From Hysterangium stoloniferum (lineage: Eukaryota; Basidiomycota; Agaricomycetes; Hysterangiales; Hysterangiaceae), in NCBI GenBank assembly GCA_015178975.1, contig WHVD01000251.1, positions 1 to 64,000 of the forward strand: a DNA stretch of 64,000 bases, given 5' to 3'. Below the pieces are notes generated by a model that was not told the DNA's origin, did no database searches, and saw nothing but the letters and a program-made list of their open reading frames with translations. The translations under genes and the position numbers were made by a program. Position 1 is the first letter of the stretch, and each line of letters opens with the position of its first letter. Shown here one piece after another: positions 33,538 to 44,906 of the stretch.

Positions 33538-33773
33538 TGTTAGAATATGAGATACACGATTAGTCTAATCTCATATCTCGTCTTGTGACTGTATAGATCC
33601 GACCAGTTCATAACATGTGATACTGTATATTTAGTTTAGTGTTCACTAGATCCGTAGCACGCCATCATGCACAGACCAGTGCACAGACCATGTATGTAGT
33701 ATATAGTTAGTCTAGCTGAGGAGTAGGATTCTCATCTAGAAGCCTAGCAATATCACTGGTTTAATACCTACAC
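33538..33773 (+). repeat. Possible small LTR (copia-like ends)
   Basis: Begins TGTTAGAATATGAGATACAC and contains GATTAGTCTAATC, a 13-bp palindrome. It can be read to an end at TAATACCTACA. CpG is present (GATCCG, GTAGCACG), unlike the neighbours. No matching duplication was found, so boundaries are uncertain. Confidence 0.3.
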
Positions 33774-34475
33774 TGCTCTACTCTTAGTGGCTACACTCTC
33801 CAGTGTAGAGAGTCCTCGCACTGTGATCTCCAGGGGGGTCAGTGGTTCCTGCCATCCAAGAGCCTGGTGTCTTTCACCAAATGCTGCCATAACAAACACT
33901 TACTTCACCATATTTATGTGGCTAATGCAAGTCAGCTCCACTTGGCTGGCTGGCAACCACCTGGCATACCACACCATGCCATGCTGCATGCATGACCTGG
34001 TTTCAAATGAATGGGTGTCACCCCCTCATTCCCCCACCCACACTGCCCTCCATCTGTCCTGTCTTGACTGTCCTTTGCTCTCAGGGCCAGCCTGCTGACC
34101 AATGTGAGCATCCTCTGTTTGAGGTAATCTACAAGACTGACCATCAGTGAATATTCCTGCTCAACAGTGTCATAACACCAGCTTCAATAGAATTCCAGTG
34201 CTTGTTGTTGGAAATATACAGTAGGTTTTCATTGTGGGTGAAGGCTATTACAGCTGATTACTAAACTACCACATAGCTGAATCCCAACATACTAAGGACA
34301 CAAATAAATGGAATATGACAAAAGAAAACATGGCAAAACTGTGAGCATCCTCAATGGATTGCGAGATAATAGCAATAAATCCCAACATTCTCTGGTGTAA
34401 TTCAGTAGGACATTAAATGTCACCATTCATGATTAACTGGTGAATAGAAGTTGGCCAGCTGTATGGAATGAGGAT
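33774..34475. other. Unassigned DNA
   Basis: Contains CTACACTCTCCAGTGTAGAG (short inverted repeat) near 33790. I see no gene. Confidence 0.4.
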
Positions 34476-34907
34476 CTTGAGGTGACACTGAAGCCCATTG
34501 TCTGATTATTAATCCCAACTCATTCACACTAGAGACACCCAAGGTTTTTGGAGTTGGAGCACCATCTGAAAATCTTAAAATTTGGCCAAATTTGATAAAC
34601 ATTTTTTAAACTGGCAAAGTGTTTGAAATTTTCAAATTTTAGTAGGTTTTTTCAAAGTGGAAAATCACATCTGAAACCCCTAAAGATCTGCATCAAGAGC
34701 TTTGAGGAAACATCATCAGTCAGAGCTTCCTGTTAAACATTTTGAAGGTTTTTATATATGATTTTTCACTTTGGAAAACCCTCCTAAAACTTAAAAATTC
34801 AATGAGTTCATCAATTCAAAAAGTTCTTAGGCAAATATTAAGATTTTCGGAAAGTTTTCAAACTCCAAAAACCCTGGAGTGCCTTCAGTGTCATCACCTC
34901 TGGGGGG
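34476..34907. repeat. Foldback element: two long inverted arms
   Basis: Left arm about 34476-34670 (GAGGTGACACTGAAG, TTTTTGGAGTT, GAAAATCTTAA, AAAGTGGAAAATCA) is imperfectly complementary to the right arm at about 34755-34907 (TGATTTTTCACTTTGG, TTAAGATTTTC, AACTCCAAAAA, CTTCAGTGTCATCACCTC). A spacer of about 85 bp lies between. No protein is encoded. Confidence 0.7.
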
Positions 34908-35318
34908 CTATCCATAAACCTTTGGATGATTCAGACAGTTCTAGTAATCACAAGGATCAATGGAGAGGAAAGTGTGACCCTAAGGGACAAGTAGGCCACA
35001 GAACACCAAGGAAGGACTCCTGAATGGCTGAATTCTCTTCAGAGAAGAAAACCCTCACATGCAATAAAAATGATATTGATATCAAGTGGCCAGACCTTCT
35101 GGAATATAATGGATCTCAGTCCAAAGCCCTGGAATATAAATATGATGTTATGAGCTTCTCTGAGATATCAGAGTCAATGAGTTCCTTGGAGTAGCTCTTC
35201 TGAGACAACTCAAAGGAAACACCAAGATGTGGTGGTATGCCTTGAATAGGGAGCACTGTGCCAAATTTAGTTATTCTTGTGGAGCCTTGCTCTGGGGATC
35301 ATTGAGTATTTGAAAATG
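34908..35318. other. Unassigned DNA
   Basis: No recognisable feature; frames are short. Confidence 0.4.
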
Positions 35319-36616
35319 TGTTAAGACCAAGAAACCAACTGGCACCTGGTCCCTACCATTTCAGCACCTGCCTCCCTGTTTACCAAGATGATCTACCAAC
35401 TGGACCCAACCAGGCAAGCTGGACCCCTTAGATGCTTGAAGGCCTTTTCCCTGATCCATTCCTGGGTGGTGGGTTTGACATCTGGTTTATTATGCTCCTG
35501 TTCTGTCCCAACCTTTGTTCTTAGTACAGTCAACCCTGCTTTATTTCTTGTTAACCCCCACACCCATTTTGTCTTTTTACATCACCAGATTAGTAGTACA
35601 ATAATCTTTAGTACTATACATATAATCAAGTGAATATTTGTACTTATGTACAATCTGATCAAGGTCAACCTAACTGTTACAACCTGTGCACTCGGCACAC
35701 TGTCAGCCCTGATCAGACCTCACGCAAAACTCCAATCACTTGCAAACCATCGGTATCCCGACTAACCCCATTAAGTACCTCCATTGTTCCCAATTGGTAT
35801 TTCCATCTGCCCTTTATCCTATACAACCAGTTTATGCCTTTTCCACCCCCGTAGTAGTCTACATCCAGATTTATAATGTTCCATCTATAGGTCTCCATTT
35901 TCATGTCACTCTATATGTAGTTCCACCTTCTCCATTAGTACTTTCCTTTGTTCTGTTCTTGTTCAGATAAGTGCCAGATTTCCATATATAAGCCACTCAT
36001 GTATCATAGTATCAGGGCAATCAGAATATCAACTCAGAACACTCTCATAGTCTCACTCTAATTATCCCGCTCTCTGCCTTTGCTTGCGCTCACTCACCCT
36101 CAGCCTCCAACCCTCTGTCCCTTTGATCCAACCCTCAACTATCCTTCAGCTTCCAATCAGTGACTTACTGAGAGGATTTTTTGATAGACTAGTTTTCTGC
36201 CCATCTGATATTTAAGGACACTTAACAGTAAATTGTGAGGGTGCAGCATATAAGCTGAAGCCAAGTCCTTCCGCTCAGTCCCCATTGGTCTACTGACATC
36301 AGTCAGTTTTCTGTTCTTAACACTAGCACCCATCTAGTATTCTACCTATTTGCCCCAGTAAACATTATACCTGCATATTCCTGGAACCCATGGGTCCCCT
36401 GACCAAGCATCACTAGCTTTCAAAAGCCCTAGGTTGCTTGCCCTACTTTTGCATATTTCCATACCCCATGGGTCCCCAATGTTCCCCTGTCTGAAATTGG
36501 ACTCAACAATCATGTCAGGGCACAGCACATACTGTAAGCTGAAGCCAAGCCCTACCTGTCCTGGGACACACATGGGTTTTACTCCAGACACCTGTGAATA
36601 AGCCCTGAGCACAACA
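35319..36616 (+). repeat. LTR of a related family, split by a family A solo LTR
   Basis: Begins TGTTAAGACCAAG, is interrupted at 35675-36322, and ends GAGCACAACA. The next bases (GTATTTTCTGATCCAATCTC) resemble the leader after the 5' LTRs of elements 4 and 6, so this was probably a 5' LTR whose internal part was lost at about 36657. It contains AAGCTGAAGCCAAGCCC. Confidence 0.6.
35675..36322 (+). repeat. Solo LTR, family A (648 bp)
   Basis: TGTTACAACCTG to TGTTCTTAACA; flanks CTAAC (35670-35674) and CTAGC (36323-36327), a 5-bp duplication with one change. CpG-depleted relative of 2743-3452. Confidence 0.88.
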
Positions 36617-36660
36617 GTATTTTCTGATCCAATCTCAATGAAACCCCATTGTCAAATAGC

Positions 36661-36972
36661 AGAAAATCAGCTTAGATTCCCCCCAGTAATCTAATACATT
36701 TTCTGCTCTAAACTCCTACTTGAATTACACTACTCACGCTAGTCGGAGCCCATGGGCTCCAACACATCTATCTCTCTTATTTATCTGGACTCCCGACCTC
36801 CAACCCACAACCCCTTGACCCACAAACTCCACCTGGACTCCCCAGGATTCCCATCTGCCTGTCTGAAATTGGACAACATGATCTTGCGAGGGAGCAGCCT
36901 ATAAGCTGAAGCCAAGTCCTACCGGATATCCTGCAGGTTTCTCTGGAAACCTGCCGTGTACGTACCCTAACA
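36661..36972 (+). repeat. 3' fragment of a family B LTR
   Basis: AGAAAATCAGCTTAGATTCC to GTACGTACCCTAACA, with GCAGCCTATAAGCTGAAGCC. The 5' part is missing. Confidence 0.85.
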
Positions 36973-37157
36973 GTAGTACATATAAATACCTAAGATGTAC
37001 ATAGTTAGACCCCAGTTTCAATCTCTTAGGATTTCCACTAAATACAAGTGTGACATTCTTAAGTCATTAGAACTTCTATTCTCCTACTCCTTATCTTGCC
37101 CTCTCTCTTGTTTCCTTTTGTATTTTGGTAGCCTTGTTAGTGTTGCCCTAACAATCC
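36973..37157. other. Unassigned spacer
   Basis: Pyrimidine-rich; no match to other copies. A pol fragment begins after it. Confidence 0.35.
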
Positions 37158-39203
37158 AAAAGAGGGGAGCAATGACTAGTAAACCCACATAACTTGAAAC
37201 CCATTTTCATGAATCAGCAGCATACCACATCAGTCCACATGACTTTTCTCATCCATCCCATCATCCATGGAATTATCATTATGGACATTAAGAAACTACA
37301 TCAAGATATTCTATCAGCAATTCTGCTAGATCTGATAACCAAGGCACACCTTGACAATCCTGTGGACCCCAGTGTTAAGAACTGAAAACTGACTAATGTC
37401 GGTGGACCGATGGGGACTGATCAGAAGGACTTGACTTCAGCTTATGTGCTGCACCCTTGCAGTTATCCGTCGGGTGTCCTTAAATTTCAGGCGGGTGAAG
37501 ACTAGTCCTAACAAATACCTCTCGGTGAAACTACCGATCGGAATCGAGGGATAAGCTGAGTGTCCGGCCAAGGGGTTGGGGACCGAGAGGGGGCGAGCGC
37601 ATGCAAAGACGGAAAGTGAAATATTTAGTATGAGATTTCTATAGGTGTAAGAGGGTATTCTGAGTCGATATTCTGATTGCCTAGTAACTACAACTACAGT
37701 GGGTTCATATACAAATATCAGGCATCTAAAAAAAACACTAACTAGGAGAAGAGCAGAAAGTGGTATTGACAAATAAGCTTGACTAGGAATTGGAAGGTTA
37801 TGATTAGTTCGGAGGCCATACATTAACTGAGAGTGGGATTACGAGAAAAGGAAAGAGTCCGAGAGTTACAAGTATTTTTAGACATGTGTGAAACATAGAG
37901 TAGAACGGATCATCATAATGGAAAGGGATGTATCAGAGTTTAACCAGATAGTATGAGTATATTTTGATGGGGGTGTAAATGGAGTTTGATCACTGCAAAA
38001 GCATACATCAGCGTTGGGAAACCGATGGTTTCCGATGCGAGGACTTGAGCAATGACTTGAATCGTTGATAGGTGGTGGGGACTGTTGGGTTGCGACACAG
38101 TCATAACACCCAGTCAACCCTGGTGATCTCTTGATCAGCATGATTTCATTAGACTTGACAGTTGCATATATGTATCAGACTCCAACAGCCTCCACCTCAG
38201 GATCCTCCAGTACAAACATGACCATCCACTCTCAGGACATTTTGGGTTCAACAAAACTCTATCATTGATAAGAAGAGAATACACTTGGCCTGGACTCTGA
38301 GATTTCATTAAGCACTATTGTAAATCTTGCATTCCTTGTCCACACTCCAAATCACAGTGTCACAAGCCATACGGCCTTCTGAAACAACTCCCAGTACTGA
38401 AACACCTGTGGAATTCCATCTCTATGGATTTCATTGAACACCTACTGGACTCCAAAGGCTTTTCCACCATTCTAGTCATTGTTGACAGATTCTCAAAACA
38501 AGGTATCTTCATCCCTACACATAATACCATCACATCCATGCAGTTAGTAGAACTTTTTATTATTAATGTATTTTCCACGCACAGAGTTCCATCCAATGTA
38601 ACTTCCGATCAAGGATCAGAGTTTGTATCTCACTTCTTTAGATCCTTCAGGAAATCCTTGGACATGAAGTTACACTTCACGTTCAGACATCACCCAGAAG
38701 GCAATGGACAAACCGAGCATGTCAATCAGACATTGGAACAATATCTCCATGTATATTGCAACTACCAACAGGACAATTGGAAATCCTTGTTACCACTTGC
38801 AGAATTTGCTTACAACAATGCACCCTCAGCCACTACTGGTGTTTCCCTATTCTTTGCAAATAAAGGGTACAATCCAAATATTATGGTACACCCAGAATGG
38901 AATCATGTCTCTATACTAGAACCATGTACTGCTAACACTATCCCAGACTGCATGCAATCTCCACCCCCTCTGGTCATTATTGATGGAGAACCCAAGTTTG
39001 AAATCTCTCAAATTTTTGACTCAAAAATAGATAAGCGTCAATGCACTTGTAAACTGCTTTACTTGGTCAAGTGGGTGGGTTACAAGGGCACAGATGGAGA
39101 GACATCATGGATTTTGGCTATGGAACTTGGTAACACCACAGAGATTGTCACTGACTTTCACACAGCTTACCCATTCAACCCTGGACCACTATCCTCTCTC
39201 TAG
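37158..39203 (+). pseudogene. pol fragment: linker, integrase and chromodomain (split by a solo LTR, with a deletion)
   Basis: Linker MKPIFMNQQHTTSVH to HLDNPVDPS, a family A LTR at 37373-38108, then HPLSGHFGFNKTLSLIRREYTWPG, CKSCIPC and a frame from 38424: MDFIEHLLDSKGF, VIVDRFSKQGIF, TSDQGSEFVSHFF, QTLEQYLHVYCNYQQDNWKSLL. After VHPEWN it jumps to HVSILEPC, so about 75 residues including the GPF module are deleted. The chromodomain (KFEISQIFDSKID, WVGYKGTDGETSW) ends GPLSSL-TAG. Nothing upstream of the linker remains. Confidence 0.85.
37373..38108 (-). repeat. Solo LTR, family A (736 bp)
   Basis: On plus TGTTAAGAACTG to CAGTCATAACA, with the duplication CCCAG at 37368-37372 and 38109-38113. 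It interrupts the pol linker exactly. Confidence 0.95.
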
Positions 39204-39406
39204 TCACAACCCACAGACCCTGTGTATATGTTGGACTCACTTCATTTTTCCCTGTCACCCTATGTCTCTCTTTGCTTTTACAGGTTTCTGACTTGTTTTA
39301 TTTAAGTCTTAGTGGACCTCCAGTGGACTTTTATGTTTCACATTTTTATTTCTTTTTTTAAAAAAAAAGAGGAATAATTAATTAAAAATTATTATTGTTT
39401 TCTTTT

Positions 39407-39598
39407 CATTCTATATTTATAGGGCTATGCTTCTGTCCACTTTCATTAAACTCCTTTTGGAGTTCAACCAGCTCCTTGGGGACCCTGTCCTCATCCCTGA
39501 GCTCCTTGGAACTCCTGACCTGGGGCTCTGTATATATATACCTGCCATACTCTGCCAAGAACCCCCAGAATTCCCTGTGGAGTCCCTGGAGAGTCTCC
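39407..39598 (-). pseudogene. 3' end of the opposite-strand gene (family B type)
   Basis: The minus-strand frame REFWGFLAEYGRYIYTEPQV, then DEDRVPKELVELQKEFNESG and SPINIE, matches the tail at 27744-27960. It lies about 200 bp past the pol stop at 39203, the expected place. Cut at 39598. Confidence 0.7.
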
Positions 39599-39821
39599 TG
39601 TTAGAGTATGATATTACAGCTCTTACATAGTCTATGATGTTCCCTATATTTTTCTGATATTTGTAGTATTTTTCCCAGCACTGTAGGTGCAGTATTGAGT
39701 GAGTTACCTAGTAAGGTAAGTGATGTGTAGGTGCTTAGATAAGCACCCTGTAGCATACTCCGCTGTGGGTGTGGGAAAGTCTCCTTAATGTTTACTTTCC
39801 TCACACTCACAGGGAGGATAA
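39599..39821. other. Unassigned segment starting TGTTAGAG
   Basis: Begins abruptly at TGTTAGAGTATGATA and ends where element X begins. It could be part of an LTR, but no partner was found. Confidence 0.3.
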
Positions 39822-40235
39822 CCCAAAACTTTAAAAGTTATTTATCCACTAAAGTATATATATTTATATTGTTTGTTGTAAAATTAATATTTAATCAAAT
39901 TCAGTCTATCAGATAATATTCTGGAGAATAAGGAAATATTAATATTTATCTTGTATCTGACAAAAGTTAGTCAAACAAACATATATAGATTATCCTTTTG
40001 GGGATAAATTCCACAACAAGGATTGGTTGGCCAGATAGTTCTGGTTAACTTAACCAAATAAATTTTAATTATATGAACTACATTTGAAAGTTTGTATAAT
40101 ATACAAGAGAATGCATCTCATCCCAAAGCTTAAGTCATAACCCAAATAATTTTGGTTAACTATAATGTTTGTGGACATTTTAAAAGTCATGGAGATACTA
40201 GAGAATGTATTTTATCCCAAAAATTAGGTAACAAC
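39822..40235 (+). repeat. Element X, copy 2 (truncated)
   Basis: GGAGGATAACCC followed by about 410 bp that match the reverse complement of 30881-30782 joined to 9705-9300. The distal inverted end is missing. Confidence 0.65.
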
Positions 40236-40240
40236 CCAGG

Positions 40241-40839
40241 TTGAACAGTTGATAGGTGGGGAGACCAGTTGGAAAGCTCACGGGCTCTGATGAGGTTGAA
40301 AGTGTTGTGTTTCAAAGATGAGAGATGGGGATGGAGCAGGATATATGCTAAGTAACTGGAGAACTTAGTTGATTTTCTGACCAGATTGTATGTACAACAT
40401 TAGCTAGGCTATATAGACTGTGGAATGTATGCAATACCAAATCCAGTAATAATGAAGATCAAAACAAGTAATCATGAAACGAGACAAGTAAACACCAGAC
40501 TAGGTGTTAAGGACAGAACAGAATGGGAGTGGGGTGCAAAACATGACAGGTCATTTGACCATAACAGGAACAGAGCTCAGTTAGAGAGCTGACAGGTTGT
40601 CCAGGCAGAGTCTGGTGAACTGGTACTTGGGACAGAGTCAGATATAGACTGGTTGACATGTGCAGGTCCCAGTGGGTACAGCAGTTGACTGTACTTGGGT
40701 AACATATAGATGGTCAGGTGCATATAAGGCAGGGTCTGGATGCTGGTGGGTTTTCTGGTTCACTGTAAACTGGTATAGAGAGTCAGGTGCATGTATGTAG
40801 GATGTGATCCAGAGCCTGGTGGGTTTTCCAGTCCTAACA
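40241..40839 (-). repeat. 3' LTR of a family B element (element 5), truncated
   Basis: GTTGATAGGTGGGG to CCAGTCCTAACA on plus; the distal quarter is missing at the junction with element X. GTACCCTCCCTTT (complementary polypurine tract) follows, so this is the 3' LTR of a minus-strand element. Confidence 0.85.
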
Positions 40840-40925
40840 GTACCCTCCCTTTAAGGCTGTGAATGCCACAGGGAAGGTATGTCCCAGCAATTCACATAGT
40901 CAACTTTACTGACTCTGCTTTTTAG

Positions 40926-41362
40926 TGCAAAGTGGTAGAGGTCAAGTCAGAGTTTGAGGGGGAGCTGGAGAGCCCTCAAAAGGCAAGTAGCAGGTCCACA
41001 GGAGTGTCTGAGACTGACCAAGTCAACAGAAGGCAAGGAAGATGGCTCCAGTCTGCTTGGAAGCAAGAAATGACCTGTGGTATTCCAGTTGTAATGACCA
41101 GAACACAGACTGTTACTGGAAGTCCAGGTGGGGACCAGGCTGTTGGCCATGTGCACACCTCAAAGTGAGGTGCTCACTGGTTCACAAGCCCATGGGGTCC
41201 ATGGCACAGGAAGTGAATGGCTCAGCAGACAGGCCTGGGGCCTTGGAGGAAGTTTTGGGGCAAATAGCCATGGGCATAGAGGCCCAGAACTGGTTGCTTG
41301 AAGAGAGCAACTGGGTGCAGGGCACCATGGTGGAGATGTTGAAACAGTTGAATAACTCTTGA
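40926..41362 (+). pseudogene. Opposite-strand coiled coil/Zn2Cys6 gene of element 5 (exons 2 and 3)
   Basis: Exon 2, 40926-40982 (CKVVEVKSEFEGELESPQK), follows TTTTTAG; exon 3, 41030-41362, follows CAACAG and is open to TGA. Cysteines are spaced SSC-x6-C-x9-C-x2-C-x6-C, with Tyr where the first Cys of the family A copy stands. The tail has a Leu/Glu-rich segment (LLEESNWVQGTMVEMLKQL). Exon 1 is almost wholly deleted, leaving only its GGGAAG-GTATGT border near 40895. The donor after exon 2 reads GC instead of GT. Confidence 0.65.
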
Positions 41363-41373
41363 CAAACACCCTG

Positions 41374-41566
41374 GGAGGATAGTCACAATTCATTGAATAC
41401 ACAAAATTTTATGAAAAACTCCTCATATTTTTAAGTGAGACTATTTCTCCTGGCCATGATTACATGTTTTAGGGATTTATATTTCATTAACCCAAAACTT
41501 CATTTTTAAGACTTGTACACTCCCTTAAAATATGCACAAATGTCATGGTTATACAAGATTATCTAT
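41374..41566 (-). repeat. Element X, copy 3 (fragment)
   Basis: GGAGGATAGTCACAATTC to AACAAGATT-like sequence matches 9273-9460; it is joined to a family B LTR tail. Confidence 0.65.
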
Positions 41567-41729
41567 TGATCTATCGACTACACCCAGACTCCCTGGGTTT
41601 CCCATCCACCTGTTTGAAATTGGACATCATGATCTTGTAATGGTGCAGCCTATAAGCTGAAGCCAAGTCCTACCAGATCATCCATGGGTTTCTCCAGAAA
41701 CCCTCTGTGAGCCTGCACATCCCTTAACA
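41567..41729 (+). repeat. 3' fragment of a family B LTR
   Basis: TATTGATCTATCGACTACACC to CATCCCTTAACA, with GCAGCCTATAAGCTGAAGCC and GGGTTTCTCCAGAAACCC. Confidence 0.85.
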
Positions 41730-44700
41730 TTTCTCCTGGTTTTGCTCATAAATAAATACTGAGAATATTCTTGCAGAATCTTTGAGACTACATTAAGATC
41801 CTGATAAGTTAGTATAAATAAAGCATATGTATATTAGCCAAATAGTGTTTTATTCTATAACTAATCTTTTGATCTGTTTATAAATATTTTTACTGTTTGA
41901 TAAATAGTATAAAATATATATAAACTAGCTAGAATTGAAGTCAAATCTAGTTTTGGAATCAGTGGATTGTTATTCATATTTTAGTAATTGTTTTCACAGA
42001 AAAAGAACAGCTTGCAAAAGCTGTTTTCAAAACCTTTTTTGCAAAGTAGGTGCATATATTCAAGTAAACTCTTTACTTCAGAGGTTCTAAGTCTATTCAG
42101 GCTGCCACTTATTAATATCAAATACTTAAATTATTTTACCTTGCAGTGAATTGAGTATTTGCACATTTTGATAGAGCATTGGACTTCTTTTTCCAGAGGA
42201 TAGTATTAAAATAAGACTAATACATTACAGGATGTAAACAACAATAAAACTAACTCCCACCTGCAAGAACTGCAAGTAGTGATTTGGGTGTCATGTTGAC
42301 TACCTCTGACTTCAACAATCGGATTTCTTACTCCTTTTGCTCTTAAGACTTCAAACTATCAATAGTTGAGGTCCCAATAGCAAGTCTCATTGTCTTGACT
42401 ACTCTTGACCTCACCATCCCAACCTCTTCATTGATCTTGCTCTTAAGACTTCACACTATCAATACTCAAAGTCCCTACTTGCAAGTCTCTCCTCTCTGCC
42501 AAATTCTACTTCAACTCTGAACTCTATTGTAACTAATCTGTGACTACTAGTACTTTGTACCTACTATCAACTGAACCTACTTAATTCTATTTGTGATCAT
42601 TGGGATCAAACCTTCAAGGTCAATCCTGTACTATTGAGTGAATACTCTCAATCAGGTTGATATTATTTGCACATAGTGGTAAAATATGTGACTCTTCACA
42701 CAGAGATGATATGTAGCAATGCAACTGAATGAAAACAGAGACAATTTTGACAATGAAAAAGTGAGCATTGAGCTCCCAAGTTTGTCAAAGATGTACTGGC
42801 ATCACAAGTGAGAAGATCTTTCACATGAAATGACCAAATTCTCCTTGGTTTCTTGAAGGAGTTCATCAATCTGGTTAGGATAAGCATGGTGATGTCAAAT
42901 GTGGAATTATGAACAATGAATGGGGAAAGTGTGGCTGCAAAAGCCTAGTCCAAATCAGCACACCCTCAATGTACCAAACAGATACTGTGGAGCTCTTCCC
43001 ACAATATGGCTGCCTACTCCTGCAAGTTCAATGTGTTGCCCTGGAGCCCTTCCCATGCAAATACTGCAACTTTAAGCCCTTTAATATGGTGGCCACCTAA
43101 TCCTGCAAGTTCAATGTACTTCCCCAGAGCCCTTCCCATGCAAGTACTGCAGCTTCTAAGCCCTTCTATACAACTGCCTTAAACAAGTATGATGAGTCAA
43201 CACTCAAAGGAACCAAATTGTTTGGTGATGAATCCAAACTGATAAGCCTGTGGGGCCCAATAACCTGTTGACACAAGGGGGTATACATACATCAGGTGGA
43301 TGTGAACAAAAGGCATTAGTATTACTAAGCTACTGTACAGAACTATATACGAAATATACCAGGACCCACAAGTGTCATCATATTGAGATTATTACCAATT
43401 GGCCAAAATTTCAACATTGTACACAGGTTATTAGGATCCATCCTTAATAACAAACTTACTGTACTTAACTGGCAACTCCAGTTACTAAGGCAAGTGGAGC
43501 TTGGCTTCAACATACATATGTATGTGTTGTCCCCTCACATGAAACTGTCAGGTGCTCCAGTATTTCAAAACCTACAAGAAGTACATAGTGTGATGTAAAT
43601 CAACACTCATCTGTAATCTGGGGGTCTGGGGCTAAGGGTTGAGAGGGAACAAGCCATGGTCTGGCTAGTGGTTGGTCTAAAGGGTAAGCAAGGTGGATAT
43701 ATACTCCAAAGTATTAAAAGGATTATCATGCAGGCTTCTAATATATGTAAGAGTAGAGGAATTCAGATGGGGATTCTTAGTTGATATTCAAACTGGAGAG
43801 TAGTAGCATACAGGGTGAGAATTTATACTAAGTAGAATGGAGTATGGAGGGCTGAAAATGGGATTACAATATGATCAAAATAATGGGATCAGGGGAAAAC
43901 AGAACAGGAGATCAAGGAAACAGGGTGTGGGGTAATCATAAACTATAAATGTTCTGCAGTAGCAAATGATGTAGCAAAGTGGTGCAAGGGATGGCAGAAT
44001 GCTGTCAGAGTGGAAGTGTAACAGAGTGACTAAAAAGGAAATTGTTTAGTGGACAAGTTGTTGGGGTACTGTTAGGATCCCTGTCATTTCAGACCCCCAC
44101 AACCTGTTTTAGTCTCATAACCTTTCTGCAATTTGGTGGCATATTTGTTGAGATATTGTCTTCGCAAGCTGAGAGGCTTTCAGTGGCAGCTAATGCAACC
44201 ACATGCCTAACATAATGCAAACAGCTGTCGAAAAACTGTGCACAGTAAAACTTTTCAAATTTCAAGTCAATGAATGTTGACATTCAAACACTGTTCAAAG
44301 TCAAAAATAGTTAAATTTTTTAATAAAAAAATTAAATTTACAATTCATTTTTTCTAAACAAGAAGCCTGAAATACATAGAGTTGTTGAAGCATCGTAAAT
44401 GGGGGGTTTGGTACTGAATAGCAAACTGGCCAGAGTCTCCACAATGTGTAGCACAGCCAGAATGCAGAGATAAGGCACAAGGCTGAGCTAGTACATTTGC
44501 TTTGATATATACAAAGGTTACTTAGTCCATTTATTTAATACTCGGTAGCTTTCACAACATATGATTATTAGATAGAACACTAGTACTTAAAAACTTACAA
44601 CTTGTAGTTAGTGCCCCTCAGCTGTTTAGCCCCACTACCCCATGCATCCACTGAGATCATCTTCATTATTTAGTTATTATTTTCACATTTCGGCCTTGCC

Positions 44701-44906
44701 CCCCACCGTGCCAGAGCCCACAGTGTAGCAAGGACCCTTAGGCCAGCTTGTTCAAATGATATGAGAGCAGTGCCTTCAGAGAGGAAAGGATAGCACTTAC
44801 GACAGCAGCTCTTATCCACTGCGCAATTTCTGGCCTAGTGGACAAGAAATTAAGCATTGTGGCTTTGGCCCGTTCTCAATGATAGCACTCAGCATACTGC
44901 TTTTGA
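41730..44906. other. AT-rich, gene-poor region with local duplications
   Basis: No protein is recognised. Imperfect direct repeats: GCTCTTAAGACTTCAAACTA near 42341 and GCTCTTAAGACTTCACACTA near 42431, spaced about 90 bp; and an 80-bp tandem duplication at about 43003-43160 (CTGCAAGTTCAATGT...GAGCCCTTCCCATGCAA). 43600-44080 vaguely resembles a decayed minus-strand LTR (TTAGTTGATATTCAAACTGG), but its ends could not be set. Confidence 0.45.

Noticed and set aside
33067..34098. Several frames of 60-100 codons
   Set aside because: No homology that I recognise, no splice or start context, and similar lengths are expected by chance.
44800..44845. A-box-like sequence on minus (GCGCAGTGGATAAGAGC) suggesting a tRNA or SINE
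   Set aside because: No B box at the right distance on the same strand and no acceptor stem.
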